This document shows positions 24,036 to 36,249 of a stretch of DNA of 64,000 nt, piece by piece. Both the position numbers and the translations under genes were made by a program. Under the pieces are notes generated by a model. It saw only the letters and a list, made by a program, of their open reading frames with translations, searched no databases and was not told the DNA's origin. Source of the DNA: Dromiciops gliroides (lineage: Eukaryota > Chordata > Mammalia > Microbiotheria > Microbiotheriidae). Every line of letters starts with the position of its first letter. The first letter of the stretch is position 1. The stretch lies in assembly GCF_019393635.1 (NCBI RefSeq), contig NC_057861.1, positions 57,301,532-57,365,531 of the forward strand. The letters run 5' to 3'.

Positions 24036-24839
24036 GTCTAGTTCAACCCCTCCATCTTGCAGATAAAGAAACTGAATTCCTGATAGGAAAAGGGAAGGTC
24101 CCAAGGAAGTGAATAGAGTAAGTGGCCTCAGAACTCAGCTCTCCCGGCTCCCAATTCAGGGACCTTTCCCTACATCCTAGTTAGGGAGGAAGCAACAACC
24201 TTGCTGTAATGTTGTGCTCCAGCCCCTGGAACCCCTCTCCTTGATCCTCTGCAAACCCACCCGATCTCTGGCCCGCCCCCCCACCCCAGCTGGAGGAGGC
24301 CCTTCGGGACCCTCCTCTGACTCTCCCCTTCTCCCTACTCACATTCACCAAATGACCCAGAAGTTAATTGTGTCCTCGCCCTGGCCTGTTCTCTAGCTAT
24401 CCTGTGGGTGTGAATGCTGTCTCCCTAGCCAGACTGTGAGTAAATACCGTACCAATAATATATTCCCTGCCAGTTCTCCCCAGTGTGGCCTGGCCCTGGG
24501 TGGGGCACACGGAGCAGCCCAGTAAATACCCCACCTCTTACCATGGGCATGGAGACTTCCTATCGTGGTGACCTTGGGTAAGTCACATCACCACCACTCC
24601 TAACCCTGAGCTGCCTTCTCTATAAAATGAAGAGTTGAACTAGGCAGCTTCTAGCTTAGGATTCTAAATCTTAGAATAGTCCATTTAAGAGGTGGGAGGG
24701 TCCTTAAAGAACATCTCATCAAATTCTTGTCATTTTATAGATGAGCCAAGTCAAGCCCAGAGAGGTGAAGTCACTTAACCAAGGTCACACAGGGAATGCC
24801 TGACTAGGCTTAAACCCCCGCCCCCCCATCAGGCTGTGA

Positions 24840-24985
24840 ACCTGATGTTTTAAAATTTCAATAGCAGTATAACTGGTTTCCTTCACAATCCTCAGTATTT
24901 TATTTTATGCATTTAAAGACATTACTCTGAGAAAGAATTCATAGTGGTTTCGCCAGCCTGCTAAAGGGGTCCATGACTTCATTAT
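24840..24985 (-). mobile_element. hAT-like DNA transposon fragment
   Basis: It shares the CAGCCTGCTAAAGGGGTCCA and ACATTACTCTGAGAAAGAAT regions with other members of a MER-type family. Confidence 0.45.
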
Positions 24986-25225
24986 CCTTACCACCATCAT
25001 CAACTAGCACTTTCAGGTCTGCAAAGCACTCTCCCTATGTTATCTCTTTGATCCTCACAAAAAACTTGTGAGGTACATGTTACTATGGACCTCATTTTAC
25101 AGTTGAGGAAACTGAGGCAAACTGGTCAAGTGACTTGCCCAAGGTCACATAGCTAGTAAGTGTCTGAGGCTAGATTTGAACTCAGGCCTCCCTGACTCCA
25201 GGTCCAGCGCTCCAGCTCTCCTTAC
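24985..25225 (-). repeat. MIR-like element
   Basis: GAGGAAACTGAGGCAAACTG, then AGGTCACATAGCTAGTAAGT and TTTGAACTCAGGCCTCC, in complement order of MIR. Confidence 0.7.
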
Positions 25226-25286
25226 AGAGTCACCAGGGAGTCAGTGGCTGCGCTAGGAGGCTCATGCATCAAACCTAGGCAGATAC

Positions 25287-25435
25287 AAATTCTTTTTTTT
25301 TTTTTAATAGTATTTTATTTTTTTCCCCCAATTACACGTAAAGACCATTTTTAACGTTCAATTAAAAAAAAAAACAACTTTGAGTTCCAAATTTTCTCAC
25401 TCTGTGCAATCATGTAAAACAGATTTAAGAAGACA
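25287..25435 (-). mobile_element. L1 3' end
   Basis: A poly-T start, then CCCCCAATTACACGTAAAGA and TTTGAGTTCCAAATTTTCTC, is the complement of the L1 3' end seen at 51.2-51.6 kb. Confidence 0.75.
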
Positions 25436-26739
25436 CTATCCTACTCCCCCTTACCCCACCCCCGAAGAAACTGGCCCCTCCCCAAATGGCCACAGGCTTC
25501 CCTGCCCAAGGGGAATTTCACCAGAGGTGAGGGAGAAGGCCCAGGCAGGGTAGGAGCCAAGCCTCTATCCCTGGAGAAAGCGATCCAGGCCAAGCTGCTG
25601 GGTGGGGGTTTGACACTCTGGTCTTCCCGAAGTGACGGCCCGGCCAGCAGCTGGAATTGACTTTGGGTCCAGAACTGCCACCAGGCTGCTGACCTCAGCT
25701 GCCCTGGCCCAGCATTGGGTGCCGGGAAAGGACGGAGAGAGTCCATGCCAACACCCACCTGCTAGGCCTCCCATCGGCCCGGATGCAAATTAAACAGGAA
25801 CAGCGCCAACCCATGGAATGTGACAGTAGAAGGGACCTTGAAGACTTTCCAATAAAATCATAATTAATAATGGTAGTGACGGTGATCTCCTAATTCTCCA
25901 GTGTTTTTGTTACCATAGCCCCATGATGTAGATGGTGTGGGTATTGGCTCCATTTTACATATGTGAACTGAGGCTGAGGGAGCTAAAGAGACCCGATCAA
26001 GGTCATCGCCCTGGAGTGAATACAGCAAGGGTCTCAGACTCTGGCCATGAACCTCAGAACTTTGGACTTAGAATGCACCTTGACCCTGAGGCCCAGGAAA
26101 GTCACACTGAGAAGGAAACAGCGGAGCCAAGATTCTCCTGACTTCAAATGCCTCATCTTACAGACTGGGAAACTGAGGCCAAGAAGAGGTAAGTGACTTG
26201 CTCAAGGACAAGAACTTGGGTCAACTGTCATGCCCCAACCCCCAATCCCCCAGGGCTTCCTCCCCTTCCCTCCACCCCCATTTTCTTAGTCCCAAGGCCC
26301 CATTAGCTCTAGGAGTTGCCCATGGGAAGATGGTGGGAAGTTCTTTGTCACTGCTGGACCTGCCCCATCCTCATCGTGAGCCCCTGCTGCCTCAGGGCCC
26401 TTCCTTCTTAGTCACTCCTCACACCTTCCCCAGAACACCCCAAAATTCTCAACCCAGGTAGAGAGACCAAGAAAGGGCATGGGATTAGCAATGGCGGAGG
26501 GACTCAGGGGCATAATGGGCAACTTCGGCCTTAGCACGGCTGCTGGCTTAATAAATGTTTAGTAACTGACTTGACCAGCTGCCAGCCATCACTGGACGGC
26601 CTCTGTGAATCAAGGAGTGGTACCAAGGGCCGGCTCTCTTTTTACAAAGGCACAAGGTTGTCTTGGCAGAGCGAGCTTCTATTAGCTCCTTAAGAACAGA
26701 CACTGGGATTTGTTCTATATTTGTACCCCCAGATCCTAT

Positions 26740-26975
26740 AGTAGTAGGTGGGTGGGTGGTATAGTGGTTAGACCGCTAGACTTGGAGGGAGGAAAGAGCC
26801 AAGTTCAAATCCAGCCTCAGACACATACTAGTTGTGTGACTGGGCAAGTCACTTAACTGCTGTCTGCCTCAAGTTTCCTCATCTGTAAAATTGGGAAAAT
26901 AATAGAATCTACCTCCTAGGGTTGTTGTAAAGATTAAATGAGACAATATTTGCAAAGGACTTTGTAAAACCTTGA
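26740..26975 (+). repeat. MIR-like CORE-SINE, nearly full length
   Basis: GTATAGTGGTTAGACCGCTA starts it, and GTTGTTGTAAAGATTAAATG with AGGACTTTGTAAAACCTTG ends it. This is the MIR order from head to tail. Confidence 0.75.
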
Positions 26976-27639
26976 AGTGTGTGTGTATATATGTGTATGA
27001 ATATGTATATGTATATGTGTGTATGTGTATATATAGTGTTATTATTATTATTGCTGTTATTAGCAAATACTTGTTAGGTCAGACTGAGCAGGAAGACGTT
27101 AGCGGCTACTGCTTTCCTGCCTCCCTTCTCTGTGCCAAACCCCACATTTTCAGTGTTTCTCTCCGCCATATTTTCCTTCAATAATCACACATAACAACAG
27201 TTATAGTAAATAGCTCCTGGTTCTCCGCTGCTCCAAGATTTACAAAGTCTGTTCTCTTCACAAGAGACCTGAGAGGTCTGTTTTTTACAGACGGGAAACT
27301 GAGCCCCACAACCACAGGCACTGAGCCCGCAAGAATCAGAGCCAGGGCCAAAGCCAAGGAAGCGACGCCCAGCTGCCCTGCACACAGTAGGCATTTGCTG
27401 AGTAAGCACTGAGCCCACCCCCGCCCCTGCAGTTCTGCCAATCATACTGAAAATCTGGAGATCAGGCAGGTCCTCAGGGGCCTTTCCCCTGCATCCCCCT
27501 CCCCAAATTGCTATGGGGTGAAGGCAGCCAGCCAGTGGAGGGGAGCTTCCCCCTCCCCAAAGCTTTGCCTTCCCATCCTAATGGACAAGGCCTGTTCCTC
27601 TAGGGGGTCAATTTCCCTATTCCCTGGTTTTCAGGCCTC

Positions 27640-27815
27640 TCCAAGTTCTGATACTATATTCTAAGATCTTCTCAGCTCTGATATCCTACATCCTAGGTTC
27701 TAGGGTTCCTTCATGACTCTGAAATCCTGAGTTCTAAGGGCCCTCCCAGCTCTGACATCTGAGGTTCCAAGAGCCCTCCCAACTCTGACATCCTGTATTC
27801 TAAGAGCCCTTCCAA
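27640..27815 (+). repeat. 33-bp-type minisatellite
   Basis: There are five units, from decayed (TCTAAGATCTTCTCAGCTC) to standard (TTCTAAGGGCCCTCCCAGCT). Confidence 0.85.
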
Positions 27816-28613
27816 AACCCCAGGAGGACACATACTAAATTCTTACTGGCTACAAATCCCCGACCTGTGTCTGGGATAACGGAGCTAAGGCCCACTCACT
27901 CCTTGCCAGTCATTTTGCCCGTTTATGTGCTGTCTTCTGAAGGAATTTATCCTCAGGGGCTAAGGAGGCCCCATCCCCTTTCTCCCTCTCCCTGCTGCCT
28001 GACAGTACCCCATAAACACTGACTCCCTTTGGTGGCCTCTTGGAGTTCCATACTAAGAGCCATGAGCTTGGGGGACCCCCTCCCAGGGAGGCAGGAGAGG
28101 AGGGAGGGGCCTTACCACAGCCATTTCTGGAAGCCCTGGGCCTGGCTCACCCTGAGGTTATTTTCAATCCCAGCTAACCCACAGGCTTGGCTTAGAGTCA
28201 GAACCTGACACACGGATGCACATATCCATGTATAAATATAAGCAAATGCTCTCACCAAGGGAAGGCTGAACCTGCATTTTTTTTTAACTTCCCAGGAGAA
28301 AATGATTGTTCTAAGAGCCCAGGGGAAGTCACTTAATTGCTTTGGTTCTCAATTTTCCCATCTGGGAAATGGAAGTAGGGACAATAATTCCCTGCCCTGG
28401 TGACCTCTGGGAAGTTTGTTGTGAGGATCAGAGGAAAGAAGGTATATTAGAGTTAGCTGTGAACTGTAAAAGCACCTGACAGAAGTAAGGGCTCCATGTC
28501 AAGGGGTAACTGACCAGAAGCAACCATCCCCTAAAACTAGCCCATAAGATGCCCATGTTCCAGCCCTGGTTCTGCCACTGGTTCACCACAGAAACTTGAG
28601 CAAGTTTCTTCCT

Positions 28614-28750
28614 TTTTTTTTTTTGGTAGGGCAATGACTAGCCCAGGGTCACACAGCTAGTCAGTGTCAACTGTCTGAGGTCAGATTTGAACTCAGGTCC
28701 TCCTGAATCCAGGGCCGGAGCTTTATCTACTTCACCACCTAGCTGCCCCC
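28614..28750 (-). mobile_element. WSINE1-type SINE
   Basis: The body is flanked by diverged duplicates GCAAGTTTCTTCC and GCAAGTCACTTCC. Confidence 0.85.
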
Positions 28751-30616
28751 TGCAAGTCACTTCCTCTTTTCTAGGCCCCTATATTCCCATCTGCAAACTG
28801 GGACTTCAAGCTGCAAGACCTTGGGCCAGTCACTTCCCTCAGTTTCCTCAACTGCAAAACAGGGATTCTAATAGCACTCACCTCCCAGGATCATTGTGAG
28901 AATCAAATGATATAATATTTGAATATTTGCATTATATTTGAATTAAACTGTATTATAGAACACATATATAATATTAGAATTATATTTGTAAGGTACTTAA
29001 CAGTGTCAGTGCCTGACACTCTATGGTGGGAGCTCTATGAATTCTAACTTTTCTTGTTGTCGTTGTATCAAGTGCCGTCTACACTGGAAGGAACCACATA
29101 TATATGAGGGCTAGCCCCCAGGCCTAGCCCATGCCATGGCTCTCCCCAGGCCCTGTGCCTGGGCACCCCCTCCTTCACAGGAATCTTCCCAGCTTCCCCT
29201 TCCCATGGCATGTTAGGGCTTACAAAGCAATCCTCCCTTAAAAACCAAACCAAATCAAATCAAATTTTAAAATAATAATAAAAAAAACAAACCAAAGCAA
29301 TTTCCTTCACTCACAGCAGTCTGAGAGGGAGAGCGTGCAGGGCATAGCAGAGAGAGCAGACAACAAGCTGGGCCCCAATCTCAGCTCCACTACTCCCAGA
29401 TTCTGTGTGACCCTGGGCAGGTTTCTTTCCCTCTCTATAAAATGAGGAGGGGAGGGTGGGCAGCACAGGGGAATTAGGTGACTTGTAAGGCTCCTTCTAA
29501 CTCTAAAGCTCTGAGCTAGGGGGTCATCTCCATTTTACATATGAGGAAACTGAGGCTCAGGGACTGTCCAAAGTCACCTGGCCAGGAAACTTGAGATGGA
29601 GAGCTCCAAATCCAGGAGTTTTTCACTCCCACCAGGATGCTCAGGAGTTCCCCATGTCTCCATTTGCCTCCCCTTTCCAGCTGTGTCTCAAGCAAACCCA
29701 GGGAAGGCAGGGACAAAAATAAGGAACATGAGAAAGCCTTCAATTTCCAGCTCAGCTGCCACTCCCCGACCCCCCACGCCCTGTCTGGTTTCCATCTGGG
29801 GCTGCTCAGCCACAACCCCCACCCTCAGCCTTGACCACCCCCTCCCAGCCCCCTAGGCGGACAGCTTCTTTGGGGTTGGAACGGACCTAGCCACACATCA
29901 AAGCAGCTCTGGCCGACCTCCCCAGAGCCCCTTCAGCCAAAAGGGGCCATTTCCTCCCGCTGACACAGAGCTGATGGTTCCAGCTTCCTCAAGCCTCTCT
30001 GAACTGGGGGGGATCCATGGGAGACTGAACCCCCCCCAGCCTCCAAGCCCATGCCAAGGGACTCGAGAGCTACCAAGGGTTCAAGGGTCACTTGGCCAAG
30101 GCCCACCTCACCTCTGGCGCTCAGTTTCCCCATTTCTGAAGAGGGGTGGGGAGCACTCTCTGAAGAGTCCTGTCTGGCTGAATACACTTGGCAGGATACA
30201 GAAATGGCAGGACTCAAATGTTGACTCCAACCCCTTCATTACATGCAAGAGGAAACTGAGGCCCACTTAATTTGCCCAAGGTTAGGAACTGTGTCCTGTT
30301 CCTGGCAGAGCCTGGGGCTCTCAGTGAGTGAGAGAAAGAGGAGGAGGTGACCTTGCTGAGTCCCTGGCTGAGGCCTGGACTGCCCCCCAGAACCTGGCCA
30401 GAAGGGCTGATGCTTCCTGATAGGAATGGATGAGTGCAAGGCATTCAGAGTGAGCTGAGCCTCCCTCCAGGAGCCCTCAGGGGCGGGTCCAGTCAAGGTC
30501 CTCTAGTCAAGAAACCTCATGTGGAAACCCCCTGTCCCCCTGTCCAGGGACCCAGGAGCTCCCTGGGCTCAACCACAGACAGGATTAAGCAAACCCTTGA
30601 ACTCTGCCCTGTTATT

Positions 30617-30777
30617 TTTTTGTTTTTTGTTTTTTGTTTTTGCAGGGCAATGGGGGTTAAGTGACTTGCCCAGGGTCACACAGCTAGTAAGTATCAAATG
30701 TCTAAGGCCAGATTTGAACTCAGGTACTCCTGAATCCAGAGCCGGTGCTTTATCCACTGCACCACCTAGCTGCCCCC
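30617..30777 (-). mobile_element. WSINE1-type SINE
   Basis: CTGCCCTGTTATT is perfectly duplicated at 30604-30616 and 30778-30790. Confidence 0.92.
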
Positions 30778-30930
30778 CTGCCCTGTTATTACTAAGGAAG
30801 CAATAATCGCAATAGCTCTAATTTCTATAGTTCTTCAAGATTTACAAATTGCTTTTCTTCCAAAAGCCACAGGAGGTAGGGCATGAAAAGAATCTTCCCT
30901 CCATTTTACAGATGAAGAAACTGAGGCTGG

Positions 30931-31096
30931 GCCATCTGGGTCCAGTGACAAGATATATATCAGGACAACTGGAGATGGCCCTGGATGTTTAAGGCAATTG
31001 GGGTTAAATGACTTGCCCAAGGTCACACAGCTAGTAAGTGTCTGAGGTGAAATTTGAACTCAGGTCCTCCCAACTTCAGGGCCACCTAGCTGCCCA
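30931..31096 (-). mobile_element. SINE with the third tail type, partial
   Basis: GCCATCTGGGTCCAGTGACA joins directly to a SINE body (GGCAATTGGGGTTAAATGAC ... CCACCTAGCTGCCC). The same junction occurs at 59.1 kb. Confidence 0.75.
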
Positions 31097-31229
31097 GTGA
31101 ACAAATAGATCCCTGACCTCCTACCAAAGCCTCAAGACAGGGGGCCTTGGCAAATTCCCAAGCCCACACTTGAGCTCCCAATCCCCTGCACGCAGGAGCT
31201 GAGGAGAGAGCACCAACCTGGCCTCTCTC

Positions 31230-32215
31230 AACTCTCCCACTGAGGCTGTCACCAATCCCTATCCATCACACCTCCACCACATTCCCCACAACTCTCCAGT
31301 GCCTGTGTCATCACCTTCACCCAGATACTCAGTAACCATCCTTCATTTCAACAGCCTCCAGTCCTCTTTTGGTATACTGCCAGACCAATCTTTCTGCACA
31401 GGCTTGGTCACATCTCTCCTCAAAAACCTTCGATGGCTCCCTATTGTCTGAATTAACAAAATCCAAACTCTTATGCTCTGTGTTCGAGGTCTTGCACAAT
31501 ATGGAGCCAACCCAACCTTTGCAACTTCTCGTCCATCACTCCCATTTCATTCATTTCCCAAGACTGTTTGCCTCCCTCAAAATGCTGTAAATTCACTCTG
31601 CCACCTCCTTCCTTTTGCTCATCCTCTCTCTCCTGTCTGGAACGTCTTCCTGTTGTCGAACCCCTGAGCTTCCCATTAAAAGCCTAAATCAAGTGCCACC
31701 CACCCCCTACGAGTTGATTCAACTGAATACACATGGACAGAATACTACGTCACCAAAGTTCTAGGTGGCCCAAATGACAATGGAACAAAGGACAAGCATA
31801 GGTGGACAGACAGTGTGTGTGGGCTAGGAGGGCTAAGAAAGGGGAGCCCCAGACCATCAAATGTAAATGGTGGAGGGAGTGACCCACCAACTGGGAGGGT
31901 TATGTAGGGAGGGTTTATGAGAAGAGGGCATGGGGGTAATCAGGTGCCATCTGTGCCCCCATCCAGATCACAGATCCCCCTGAAGTTTCTAAGTATGTGT
32001 GCGAGGGGGGGTCCCAACCTCTCTTAAATCTAGTGCATTCCTTCTCTTATTTTCTATTTTTCCTCTATGTAGCTTGTCTCTACATATTTGTTTGTTTTCT
32101 TCCCCATTAGATTGTAAATTCCTCGAGGGCAGGGACTGTCTTTTGCTTCTTTTTGTAACCCTAGTACTGACAGTACCTGACAAACAGTAGGTGCCTAATA
32201 CATGTTTGACTGATG
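31230..32215 (+). mobile_element. L2 3' region, interrupted
   Basis: L2-like sequence at 31230-31708 (CTCAAAAACCTTCGATGGCT) and again at 32026-32215 (AGATTGTAAATTCCTCGAGG, then ACAGTAGGTGCCTAATACAT). About 315 unrelated bases lie between. Confidence 0.75.
31709..32025. other. Unassigned insert inside the L2
   Basis: These ~317 bases separate the two L2 parts. They lack a poly-A tail, obvious target duplication or SINE similarity, and I recognise no family. Confidence 0.5.
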
Positions 32216-32929
32216 GTACAGGGGAGAGAACAATAAAAAATAGAACTTGTAGTCTATTAGGAGGGAATCATATCAAAAATAAACCTTATACAAGGGAAAA
32301 TGTGATGGGTAGAGTCAGGTTAAGGGCCATAAGAAATTTGAAGGCATGAGCCCCCACCAGTAATAGCTTTCCTCTCCCAACCCAATACAACAACCATCTG
32401 TTTGCTCCTCATGGAGAGGACATTATCCAGTTGCCTGTGCTGGTATCTTGTTCTGTTAGACCCTGGGCTCCATAAGGGCAGGGACAGTGGGTGTCCTGTC
32501 TAAGCTTCCTATCAACCTGGGCACAAAACACAAGGCTGCATACCACAGTGGGTAGACTGTTCAACAGTCTATCGAATCAAATTTGAACTGCCTTGGCAAT
32601 GAACTCTGAACACCTGCTGGGACCTGGGCCCACTGCCCAGATGCTTAATCCCATGGCACCAAGCTCCATTCATCAACTAGGACCCCTGCCCATTTTCATG
32701 ATACTGAGACAGTCACTCATTTGCCCCACCAGCCAAGCCCCAGTTAGAATCACTGCTATACCCTACACGTTGATCCAGGAGGGCAGGGGAAAGAATTAGT
32801 TCATCTTGGGGTAGAAGTGATCAGAAATCCCAGGGGAAAATGGTAGAATGGGAGACACCTTCCACCCCAAGGGGTCTCTGTCTGGGAAAGCTTTACAGGA
32901 AAAGATCCCAGCAGTCATGAGAAATGTGC

Positions 32930-32975
32930 ATTCATTCATTCATTCATTCATTCATTCATTCATTCACTCATTCAA
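32930..32975 (+). repeat. (TTCA)n microsatellite
   Basis: About eleven CATT/TTCA units lie about 100 bp downstream of the ARID3A donor at 33071. Confidence 0.95.
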
Positions 32976-33071
32976 CAGTCACGCAGCATACCAGTGCATC
33001 TCAGACAAAGGCCCACTCCTAGGTGCCTGTAGAATAACCCAGCATACTCAATACAGAGTCTGAGGTCCTAC

Positions 33072-33414
33072 CTGTTTGAACTGTTCTTCATACGTCCAGT
33101 CGCCGTGGTCAGGGGGTTGTGGCTGAGGTGGGAGCTGAGAGGTGCCTGGGTGGGTGAGTCCTGGAGCCAAGCGATCTGGGCCCCCCAGCAACCGGGATGC
33201 ATCCCCCAGGAAGGGCTGGGGTGCCGGTGTCTTCCGAGGGAGCAGGGAGCTGGTGCCCAACCGGGCCCGGCCCGCCGGGCCTAGTCCCTCCTCTCCCAGC
33301 TCTTCCTCCTCTTCCTCATAGTCATCTTCCTCTTCTTCCTCTTCCTCCTCCTCCTCCTCCTCCTCCTCCTCTCCAGGGTCTTCTTCAAAATCTTCTTCCT
33401 CCCATTTCTGTTTC
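33072..33414 (-). CDS. ARID3A: ARID3A, second coding exon (acidic region up to the ARID domain)
   Basis: This 343-bp exon encodes residues 133-247 of ARID3A. The acceptor is a pyrimidine tract ending TTTTACCCAG. The reading goes through an acidic run of about 30 residues, mostly Glu, encoded by TCC/TTC-type trinucleotides on the plus strand. It continues through a Pro-rich linker and ends with PPDHGDWTYEEQFKQ, which in human lies directly before the ARID domain (LYELDGDP). The donor after 33072 is GTAGGA, and the two exons together total 741 bp, so the junction is phase 0 as expected. The unbroken Glu run looks longer than in human ARID3A as I remember it. The intron between the two exons is 676 bp (33415-34090). 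Downstream exons with the ARID and REKLES domains are absent from the window. Confidence 0.95.
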
Positions 33415-34090
33415 CTGGGTAAAAGGAAAAAGAAACAGAGGGTAAGTGAGCAGCAGGACCCACATGCCCACCCCTCCTTTCTCCAATGGGATGATGGAGT
33501 AAGCCCTTGGACCAGTAGTCTTAGGGTCAAGTTCCTGTGAGCACTGTTACCAGCTGGCTTGTCTGTGTGCTTGTCTCTGGGCCTCAGTCTTGCCATCTAT
33601 AAAACTAGGTGGAACCTTCCCTATCATGCAGCGGGTTCTATTTCTAGAGGTAGAGAAGGGAGAGTCCAGAGAACAGAACAAATTCTTTCCAGAAAGAAGT
33701 TCTCTCAGAAGGAGCTGAGGTTTGGAAGTAAGGGCAGGAGACTTAGCAGTAGCCACATCCTTTCTGAGCCTCAATGATTCTCATCCATGAAATGGGCCAA
33801 CAATCAAGTTACAGATGCCTTCTTCCCCCTGGGGATGCATCTCTGCCTAGTTTCACCTGGGGCAGGTGTTTGGGTCCTTTGGGCCCCTGTGGCTATCCGA
33901 CCCCCCAGGGTCACAGAAGCAAACATCAAAACTGAGAGGGCTCTTAGAGATCAAATAACCCAATGTCCCCATTTCAGAGATGGGCAAATTGAGGTCCAGA
34001 GAGGGGAGGAGTTTTGCCGAAGGTAGCCCATCTACTCATTGGTTCAAGTATCCTGACTCCCCAAACTCTCCCTTCCTGCTCATGACTTAC

Positions 34091-34488
34091 ATCTCCTCTT
34101 CCTCCTCTGAGACCAGCTCCTGGAAGTGTCCACGGCTGCCCTCTGTCCCCTGGGCTGGCTCATCTGCCCGAGCAGGCGGGACCTGGGCGGCCTCGTCCTC
34201 TTCTATCTCATCCTCATCCTCCTCATCACCAGACATTGGACTCCCCTCTGAGCCTCCAGGGCTCGGGGCGTGGCTCAGGCCGGCAGCCGCTGCCCGCATG
34301 GCTGCCAAGGCTGCCATCTGGGCCCGCTGCATTCGCACGCTCTCTGGCTCACCATCCTCAGCGCCGGCCCCAGAGCCCTGTGGTGGAGTGGGCCCTGGCG
34401 GTTCTGGTGCCTGCTGCCGGGCCTCCATCTCCTGCCGGGCCCGCTGCTGCCGCTGCAGGAGATTCTCCATCACTGCATGCAGCTTCAT
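34091..34488 (-). CDS. ARID3A: ARID3A, first coding exon (N-terminus)
   Basis: ARID3A (Bright, DRIL1) is a nuclear AT-rich-interaction-domain transcription factor known for immunoglobulin heavy-chain activation and E2F1 binding. The exon starts at ATG 34488-34486, with G at -3, and encodes residues 1-132 plus two bases of codon 133. The start MKLHAVMENLLQRQQRARQE closely matches the human protein as I recall it. A MQRAQMAALAAMRAAAAGL stretch follows at about residues 53-71, then a Ser/Gly segment and an acidic run. The donor after base 34091 reads GTAAGT. The next exon begins at 33414, and joining the two restores codon 133 as ATG (Met), followed by K-Q-K-W, matching human MKPKW. The ARID domain is not in this part. 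ARID3B and ARID3C have different N-termini, so the paralogue call is firm. The exon is GC-rich. Confidence 0.95.
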
Positions 34489-34616
34489 GGCTGTCCGCCG
34501 TCTGCCGGGGGCCGGAAGAGCCCGGGGACAGGGGGGCGGCAGGGCAGGGCCCGGCGGGGAAGGGGGGAGGCGCCGGGGGGCGGGCGGGCCGCACTGCAGC
34601 GTGGCGAATGGGGGGG
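34489..34616 (-). other. ARID3A: ARID3A 5' untranslated part of the start-codon exon (approximate)
   Basis: This is very GC-rich sequence directly upstream of the ARID3A ATG. On the minus strand a pyrimidine tract ends in an AG complementary to 34617-34618, so the exon could start at 34616. A second AG, in CTGCAG complementary to 34594-34599, would start it at 34593. The choice is not settled by sequence, and transcription could also begin locally in this GC-rich patch. Confidence 0.4.
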
Positions 34617-36249
34617 CTTCGATGACAACGAAAGGAGGGAGAAGGGGCCAGGCTGGGCTGTCCTCCTCTGCCGACTCTGGGCCACAGTCCCTGGCCGGGA
34701 CACAAGCCCAGAGGTCACCGGGAGCTGGCCCGATGCTCCCTCGGAGGCCCTCCGGGCTCAGGCAGTCATTCAGCTGGACATCCCCTGGAGGATTCCCGAG
34801 ATAGAGAGAGGGTGGGGTACGTCCTTCACCACCAGCAGCAGGGCCAGTGGCCTTTGAGGTCAGCAGGTCCTATTTGCCTCAACCTGGCTCAGACCTGTTT
34901 CATCCAGGTACCTCTGAGAACCTGTCTGGGCAAGGGGAGATGGGAAAGACAAGTCAGCTGGATGGTTAGCGCTAGAAGGCTCTCTCCCTCTCTCCTCCAA
35001 CCCATTCCATCATCACATCTCCCTGTGGCTAGGGGCTCCTTCTCAAGACCCCCCAAGAAAACCCAACCAGCCGGCTGGGCCCCAGTGCACAAGAGACCAG
35101 CAGCCCAATAAATGGGTTGTCCCCTCTACCAAAGGCAGACCAGACTCGGCGCATTCTGCAGAGCCTGGGACAAGGAGAGGTTACGGTTTCCATTCCAGGG
35201 AAGGAACAGGAGGGTGACAAAGCCTTCATGCCCACTTAGAGGGGCCCAAGGTCACACACACCTGGCCAGCATCAGGAGTGGGACTCAATTTCCAATTTCC
35301 TGACTCTCTCCTCTACAAAATTCCTAATCCTGACTCCACCAGGACCTACACCATGCCCAGCCCTGATTTCCAAGGTATCTCTGAATAGCCAGCGGGATCC
35401 AGCCAGCTACAGTGCCCCAGGCAAAGGGAAGGGCCTACAGGCAGGCCAGTCAAAGGGGTCATGGCTAAGGAATGCCAATTCCCATTTCTATGACACTTGA
35501 AAGTTTACAATGAGAGGAGGTGGTGGTAAGTAGAGAGTTATAAGTCCCATTTTATAGATGGGGAAACTGAGAAGAAGTGATAAGTACTAAAGCCGAGATT
35601 TCTGGGATCATTGGAACATAGACTTAAAGCCAAAAAAGACCTTGGAAGTCATCAAGTTTAACCCCTTCTCATTTTACAGACAGGAAACCAAGGTCCAGAG
35701 AGGTAAATGACTCAGTCATCTCTCCCTCCTCTGAGTAGGAGCCAAGAGGACCTGGGCCAAGGTTGCTGTCCCCCCTGTTGCCCCTTTTCAGTACCTATCA
35801 TCATAAGGGCCCTTTGGGCTCTGGCCAGTCTCCACCCCACCCCCAAGGCTAGGAGGGCTGGCCTAGAGGCTCAGAATACCTCCCTCTCCAACACCTTCTT
35901 GCCCCTCACCTGCAGCCCAGGGGTCTGGGGTCACCTCCAGAGACAATTCATTAATATTAAAGCCAGCCTTCCCTGGCACCTGCTGAGGTCCAGGGAGAGA
36001 TAAACAGCACCTCATCGGTCTGACCCCACGGGGGACTGGGAAGCCCCAAGAATTGTTGCTTCATAAACGGAGGTGGGGAAGGCCCCCCTTGCCTAGGTTG
36101 CTGATTGGCTGTGATAGCCCATGGCCATCTGGGGCCCAGACTCTGCTGTGGCATTCCAAGTTCCAAGTTCCACACATACAGAGGAGGGGGCTGCCATTGG
36201 TTGTCTACCCACCCCCGTCAGGGCCTGGAGAGTGGGGCAAGGCGACTTT

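Larger units (their letters stand above)
1..33071 (-). other. ARID3A: ARID3A intron, more than 33 kb, open at the window edge
   Basis: Everything below the donor at 33071 is taken as intron, because the next exon must encode the ARID domain (LYELDGDP, FMQKRG, MAKQVLDL) and no such reading was recognised on the minus strand. It holds SINEs, L1, L2 and hAT pieces and seven minisatellite arrays. Stretches in which I see nothing assignable include 850-1380, 4500-5290, 9030-9880, 12130-12580, 15250-15690, 17160-17760, 19000-19730, 21840-22820, 23060-23740, 25440-25930, 26160-26740, 27830-28300, 29060-30600 and 32220-32920. A small exon could have been missed. Confidence 0.7.

Noticed and set aside
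33980-34857. Plus-strand frames of 195-274 codons opposite ARID3A
   Set aside because: They are the antisense shadow of the GC-rich ARID3A coding exon, with Ser-rich runs mirroring the Glu-coding strand.
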